Shown here piece after piece: positions 59,986 through 64,000 of a DNA stretch of 64,000 nucleotides. The first letter of the stretch is position 1, and each line of letters begins with the position of its first letter. The notes under the pieces are model-generated. The model searched no databases, had not been told where the DNA came from, and saw nothing but the letters and a program-made list of their open reading frames with translations. Origin of the DNA: DATEPR01 sp963780635 (lineage in GTDB: Bacteria; Actinomycetota; Actinomycetes; Mycobacteriales; Pseudonocardiaceae). The position numbers were made by a program, and so were the translations under genes. Location: NCBI GenBank assembly GCA_963780635.1, contig CAWACW010000014.1, positions 186,001 to 250,000 of the forward strand, in the 5' to 3' direction.

Positions 59986-61266
59986 ATGAGCGAGACCATC
60001 CTGGTCAGCGGTGACCGGCTGCTGCCCGACGCGGACGCGACCATGATCGACGGCGGTGCCGTCCTCGTAACGGACGGACGGATCGAGGCGATCGGGCGGC
60101 GTGCCGAACTGGCGTCGGCCGCCGAGCAGCGGGGCGCCCGCGACGTCGAACTCGGCGACGTGACTCTCCTGCCCGGCCTGGTCGACTGTCACGTGCACCT
60201 GGCGATGGACGCCAGCGCGTCGGCCACCGGCAGCGAACTGACGGCGCCGGACGCCGAACTGGCCTGCCGCATGGTGAACAGCGCGCGCAGGCTGCTCGAC
60301 GCGGGCGTCACGACGGCGCGTGACCTGGGCTGCCGGGGCACGGTGGCCGTCGCCGTACGGGACGCGGTGCGCGATGGCCTGGTACCGGGTCCTCGGCTGC
60401 GGGTCGCCAACGCGCCCATCACCGTGACCGGCGGGCATGCCTGGCGGATGGGCGGCGAGGCGGACGGCGAACCGGCGGTCGTCCAGCAGGTCAGGCAGCA
60501 CGCCAAGGAGGGCGCCGATCTCATCAAGATCATGGCGACCGGCGGCTTCATGACAGCGGGCAGCAGGCCGTGGCACGCGCGCTACACCGTGGCCGAGCTG
60601 CGGGCGTGTGTCGAGGAAGCCCACCGGCTCGGCCTGCCTGTCACCACGCACGCCCTGGGCGTCGAGGGCATCCGGCGGGTCGTCGAGGCCGGTGTGGACA
60701 TGATCGAGCACTGCGGCTGGGTCACCGAGGCGGGCACCCGGTTCGACCCGGAGATCGCCGGGCGCATCGCCGCGGCCGGTATCGCGGTGTGCCCCACGAC
60801 GAACACCGCATGCCTGGCGGACCCGTACTTCTGCCCGTGGGACGAGCGCGACGCGCTGCTGCGCAACCTGCGCGCCATGTGGGAGGCGGGCGTGACACTG
60901 GTCGCGGGCACGGACGCCGGCATCGGCCTGGTGCCCTTCGAGAACTACGCGGACGGCCTGGACGTGCTCGCCGACGCGGGCATGACGCCGAGGGAGGTCA
61001 TCGCGGCGGCGACCCATCGTGCCGCCGCGGCCTGCGGGCTGGCCGACGTGACCGGCAGGCTCGCGGTCGGGCTCGCCGCCGACATCGTCGCCGTGCCGGG
61101 CGATCCCACGGCCGACCTGGGTGTGTTGCACCGGCCGGTCAGCGTGTTCGCCGCGGGCCGGCAGCACCAGTGCCCGACGCCGGCCGACGACGACCGCGCG
61201 GCGACGCGGGCGGCGGCAGCGGACATTCACCGGACACTGACGGTCGGATCGGGAAGGCGGGGTTGA
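59986..61266 (+). CDS. metal-dependent amidohydrolase (imidazolonepropionase/prolidase-like)
   Basis: 426 residues. Metal ligands: HVH in VDCHVHLAMD, Lys in DLIKIMATGG, His in TTHALG, His in MIEHCGW and Asp in AGTDAGIG. This is the Sgx9260/imidazolonepropionase-like subgroup of prolidase-type amidohydrolases. Its TGA overlaps the next ATG. Coupled genes and the divergent transporter suggest breakdown of an imported amide or cyclic compound; identity unknown. Confidence 0.9.
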   Translation: MSETILVSGDRLLPDADATMIDGGAVLVTDGRIEAIGRRAELASAAEQRGARDVELGDVTLLPGLVDCHVHLAMDASASATGSELTAPDAELACRMVNSARRLLDAGVTTARDLGCRGTVAVAVRDAVRDGLVPGPRLRVANAPITVTGGHAWRMGGEADGEPAVVQQVRQHAKEGADLIKIMATGGFMTAGSRPWHARYTVAELRACVEEAHRLGLPVTTHALGVEGIRRVVEAGVDMIEHCGWVTEAGTRFDPEIAGRIAAAGIAVCPTTNTACLADPYFCPWDERDALLRNLRAMWEAGVTLVAGTDAGIGLVPFENYADGLDVLADAGMTPREVIAAATHRAAAACGLADVTGRLAVGLAADIVAVPGDPTADLGVLHRPVSVFAAGRQHQCPTPADDDRAATRAAAADIHRTLTVGSGRRG

Positions 61267-62429
61267 TGGAGGCGACAGTGAACACGGAACTCGCGGCGGG
61301 CATCCGGCACCGGTTCCCGATCTTCGAGCACCGGGTCTACCTGAACAGCTGCTCGCAGGGTGCGCTGTCGGACTCGGTGCGCGCGGCGTACGAGTCGTAC
61401 CTGGGGGGCCTGGAGTCGGAGGGCTCGCTGTGGGGCCACTGGGTGGAGCGGACCGAGCGGCTGCGCGGCGCGTTCGGTCGCCTGCTGCACACCGATGCGG
61501 ACGCCGTCGCCGTCACCACGTCCACGTCGGCCGCTGTGGACGCGGTGGCCTCGGCGCTGGACTTCGGTGCACGGGACACCGTGGTCACGACGGACCTGGA
61601 GTTCCCGACCATCGGCCAGATCTGGCACGCCCAGGAACGGCGCGGCGCGCGGGTCGTGCACCTGGCGTCCGACGAGGACAACACGCTGCCCGCAGAACGG
61701 ATCGCCGCCGCCATCGACGACCGCACCGCGATCGTGTCGATCACGCACGTCTGCTTCCGCAACGGCAGCCTGCTCGACGTCGCCGAGATCACCCGGCTGG
61801 CCCACGAACGCGGTGCACTGGTGCTGCTCGACGCCTACCAGTCGGCGGGAGCGGTGCCGATCGACGTCACCGCGCTCGGCGTCGACTTCGTGGTGGGCGG
61901 CGCGCTGAAGTACCTGCTGGCCTCCCCCGGCGTCGGCTACCTCTACGCCAACCCGGCGACGACGAGCCACCTGGTCCCGACGAGCACCGGCTGGTTCGCC
62001 GACCAGAACATCTTCGACATGCAGATCAACCGATACCGGCCGGCTCCCGAAGCCCGCCGCTTCGAAACCGGCACGCCGCCGATCCCGTCCGTGTACGCGG
62101 CCACCGCGGGCGTGGAACTGCTGCTGGAGATCGGTGTCGAGCGCACCGCGAAGCACGTGGCCGGGCTGAACGATCGGCTCATCGACGAGGTCGAGGCGAT
62201 GGGCGGCGTGCTGGCCACCCCCAAGGACCCGGGCCGCCGCGGCCCGCTCATCGCGATCCGGTCCACGGACGCAGAACGACTGGTCGACCTGCTCGGCGAG
62301 GACGGCATCGTCACGTCATCGCGCGACGGCAACCTGCGGGTGTCACCCCACTGCTACAACAACGACGCCGACATCGACACCTTGCTCACGGCATTGCGCA
62401 GGCACAGGACCCTGCTGCGCGACCGGTGA
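61266..62429 (+). CDS. class V aminotransferase / cysteine desulfurase-like PLP enzyme
   Basis: 387 residues. Class V fold: VYLNSCSQGALS, THVCFRNGSLLDV, LLDAYQSAGAVPIDV and PLP Lys in VGGALKYLL. The C-terminal half is intact. It may be a desulfurase-like, lyase or transaminase; substrate unknown. Translationally coupled to the amidohydrolase. Its last codons are duplicated downstream in a tandem repeat. Confidence 0.87.
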   Translation: MEATVNTELAAGIRHRFPIFEHRVYLNSCSQGALSDSVRAAYESYLGGLESEGSLWGHWVERTERLRGAFGRLLHTDADAVAVTTSTSAAVDAVASALDFGARDTVVTTDLEFPTIGQIWHAQERRGARVVHLASDEDNTLPAERIAAAIDDRTAIVSITHVCFRNGSLLDVAEITRLAHERGALVLLDAYQSAGAVPIDVTALGVDFVVGGALKYLLASPGVGYLYANPATTSHLVPTSTGWFADQNIFDMQINRYRPAPEARRFETGTPPIPSVYAATAGVELLLEIGVERTAKHVAGLNDRLIDEVEAMGGVLATPKDPGRRGPLIAIRSTDAERLVDLLGEDGIVTSSRDGNLRVSPHCYNNDADIDTLLTALRRHRTLLRDR

Positions 62430-62629
62430 TCGCCGTGCCCCGGAGCCGAAGCCACGCTCGACGGCGCCGATCGGGCCGCGCCCGTCATCAACAGTCAGTC
62501 CCGGCCTGCTCAGCGCAGGCACAAGACCCTGCTGCGCGACCGGTGATCGCCGTGCCCCGGAGCCGAAGCCACGCCCGACGGCGCCGATCGGGCCGCGCCC
62601 GTCATCAACAGTCAGTCCCGGCCCGCGCC
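62396..62629. repeat. two tandem 117-bp repeats including the 3' end of the aminotransferase gene
   Basis: GCGCAGGCACA begins both units, at 62396 and 62513. The first unit contains the last 11 codons (RRHRTLLRDR) and stop of the aminotransferase; the second is a near-identical copy followed by the end of the CMD gene. Only a few bases differ. Confidence 0.9.
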
Positions 62630-62641
62630 GTCGCAGTCCGG

Positions 62642-63115
62642 TCAGCCGAACTGGCCGGGCTGGTAGTGGCCTGCGGGCTGCTGGATGATGACGTTCACCC
62701 GGTTGTAGAAGTTGATGACGGCGATGACCGATACCAAGGCGGCGAGCTGGTCCGCGTCGTAGTGCTTGGCGGCGTTGCGCCACACCTCGTCCGGGACACC
62801 ACCGGCCGCGTCGGCGATGCGGGTGCCCTCCTCCGCCAGCTCCAGGGCAGCGCGCTCGGCCTCGGTGAAGACCGTGGCCTCCCGCCAGGTCGCGACCAGG
62901 TTGAGGCGCACCGAGGTCTCCCCTGCGTGCGCTGCGTCCTTGGTGTGCATGTCGGTGCAGAAGGCGCAACCGTTGATCTGGCTGGCGCGCAGCTTCACCA
63001 GTTCCTGCGTCGCGGCAGGCAGTGTCGAGCCCGCGAGCACCTTGCCCGCCGAGGTGATGTGCTTCATGATCTCGAGTGCGTCCGGGCTGGCGAAGATGTT
63101 CAACCGAGCGTCCAC
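62642..63115 (-). CDS. carboxymuconolactone decarboxylase/AhpD-family protein
   Basis: 157 residues from GTG 63115 behind GGGGAG. The redox motif CAFCTDMH (CxxC followed by His) and KLRASQINGC define the CMD/AhpD family of peroxidase-like proteins. Genes of this family often neighbour and are targets of ECF sigma factors, and one lies just beyond. Confidence 0.9.
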   Translation of the reverse strand: MDARLNIFASPDALEIMKHITSAGKVLAGSTLPAATQELVKLRASQINGCAFCTDMHTKDAAHAGETSVRLNLVATWREATVFTEAERAALELAEEGTRIADAAGGVPDEVWRNAAKHYDADQLAALVSVIAVINFYNRVNVIIQQPAGHYQPGQFG

Positions 63116-63493
63116 TGTGGCTCCCCTGTCGTTCTGGTGGTTACACAGCTGTGACGGCACAGCTCGGCGAGATGTGACGGGCACGGATGTGACGCGCATC
63201 TCCCTGCCACCCCACGTGCGGTAACCGTGAGTCGGGCACTCAATCAGTGCCAAGGCCGAGCGGGGCGACATCGGCGAACAGGGCACCGGCGGCGATGTCG
63301 CCGCCGCGATCTGGGCGCTGCGGGGCGTCATCGACACCAGCGGCGAGGTCACGCCCGCAGCGCCACCTCACCGACGTCCTCACCGGTTTCCGCGCCCCGG
63401 TCGATCATTGCGCGGCGACCCTCACCACCGAGCAGCTCGCCGCCGCGGTGGCCGCGTCACGCCGCGCCGACCGAACCCGGTGACCCGGCCCGG
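63116..63493. other. 378-bp region with possible decayed coding remnant
   Basis: Between the CMD gene and the sigma factor. Plus-strand codons 63290-63360 have coding-like third positions (GDVAAAIWALRGVIDTSGEV), and another frame continues with RHLTDVLTGFRAPVDH. No single frame has a start and full domain, so this is probably a broken gene; I do not recognise it. Confidence 0.35.
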
Positions 63494-64000
63494 CTATCGG
63501 CTCGGCAGCGATCGAGGCAGACCGAACCATGGGAGCACGCTGTTCTCGAAACGGGTCATGGCGCGGATCCGGTCGCCGGCGAGGGTGATGACGAACAGGC
63601 CGGTGCCGTGGCGGATGCCGGTCGGGTCGCTCAGGTAGGCCCCGAACGCGGGCTGACCGTTGGCCCGGGTCCGCACGAGGTCGAACCCCCTGCCCGAGCC
63701 GAAGATGCCCGCACAGAAACTGGCCACGAGGTCCCGGCCCTCGTATTCGAGTGGCATCGGCGGCATCGACATGAAGACGTCGTCGGTCAGCAGGGCCACC
63801 AGCGCGTCGAGATCGGCCGACTCGTACGCACTGACGAACTTCGCCACGATCGCGTCCTCCGATGCCGAGCCGGCGGCGGGAGGCGGCTCGCGGTCGGTGG
63901 TCAGCGGCCAGCGGCGCCGCAGACCGGCGCGCGCCCGTTTGAGGGCGCTGGTGACCGACTCGACCGTCGAGTCCAGCATGCCTGCCACCTCGTTCGCGTG
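63494..64000 (-). CDS. ECF sigma factor with SnoaL-like C-terminal domain (N-terminus outside window)
   Basis: 168 residues, open to the window edge. It begins in region 4.2 (HANEVAGMLDSTVESVTSALKR, cut here to its core) and continues with a SnoaL/NTF2-like domain containing ADLDALVALLTDDVFMSMPP and RANGQPAFGAYL. This is the layout of SigG/SigJ-type (TIGR02960 or ECF41-like) sigma factors, whose C-terminal domain modulates activity in place of an anti-sigma factor. Confidence 0.85.
   Translation of the reverse strand, partial: HANEVAGMLDSTVESVTSALKRARAGLRRRWPLTTDREPPPAAGSASEDAIVAKFVSAYESADLDALVALLTDDVFMSMPPMPLEYEGRDLVASFCAGIFGSGRGFDLVRTRANGQPAFGAYLSDPTGIRHGTGLFVITLAGDRIRAMTRFENSVLPWFGLPRSLPSR

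Overview
The window is very GC-rich with strong G/C preference at third codon positions, frequent GTG starts and ATGA/GTGA stop-start overlaps. Together with F420-type (LLM) oxidoreductases, a PaaABCDE system and an ECF sigma factor with a SnoaL-like tail, this points to a high-GC actinobacterium, probably of the Pseudonocardiaceae/Amycolatopsis type. The order asnB, adoK, erpA-like, DUF3043, cobT, cobS, ilvE, gcvT, pepA, lipoyl acyltransferase, TIGR01777 epimerase, lipB, lipA follows the order known around Rv2201-Rv2218 in Mycobacterium tuberculosis, so the first ~27 kb is a conserved chromosomal core with local insertions.

Layout. 0-5.3 kb: asparagine synthetase tail, an alpha/beta hydrolase with a decayed partial copy, a frameshifted adenosine kinase, an LLM oxidoreductase, a secreted NlpC/P60 peptidase and an A-type Fe-S carrier. 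5.4-10.1 kb: DUF3043 protein, aldo/keto reductase, cobUTS (late cobalamin assembly). 10.1-21.4 kb: ilvE, gcvT, an APC permease, pepA, lpdA and the E2 acyltransferase, TIGR01777, lipB. 21.4-25.7 kb: an accessory insert (LLM, TetR with palindromic operators, VOC, SDR) that separates lipB from lipA. 25.7-29.5 kb: lipA, a saccharopine dehydrogenase-like protein, an IspD-like cytidylyltransferase, an isochorismatase-like protein lacking its catalytic residues. 29.7-33.9 kb: paaABCDE divergent from paaI (phenylacetyl-CoA epoxidation). 33.9-43 kb: a membrane protein with a split hydrolase signature, dinB, a quinone-type oxidoreductase, a DAHP synthase preceded by a 21-codon leader peptide containing Tyr-Trp-Phe, a dehalogenase-like hydrolase and a ClC channel. 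43-48.5 kb: a copper unit (multicopper oxidase, YcnI, CopC-CopD fusion) with a frameshifted HAD phosphatase. 48.6-56.3 kb: S41 peptidase, a nitrilase-fold protein lacking the catalytic Cys, a secreted Ig/PKD-type protein, Usp, an amidohydrolase pseudogene and a membrane-anchored methyltransferase. 56.3-57.5 kb: a conserved protein of unknown function followed on the same strand by two tandem tRNA-like RNAs. 57.5-62.4 kb: cupin-XRE regulator, Na+/solute symporter and DUF3311 subunit divergent from an amidohydrolase-aminotransferase pair. 62.6-64 kb: an AhpD/CMD protein and the C-terminal part of an ECF sigma factor.

The most interesting locus is 56332-57454 on the minus strand. Two consecutive ~138-nt segments each carry a tRNA 3' half ending in CCA, a 3-4 nt linker, then the matching tRNA 5' half. 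Acceptor, D, T and anticodon stems all pair when the order is permuted, and the outer flanks of each segment also pair with each other. This is the architecture of permuted tRNAs or of bacterial Y-RNA-like (YrlA) tRNA mimics. They lie downstream of a 243-aa protein with no assigned role and upstream of a strong terminator; no Ro60 gene is visible.

A second theme is tandem duplication of gene ends: six places carry local tandem copies, five of them involving the terminus of a gene.
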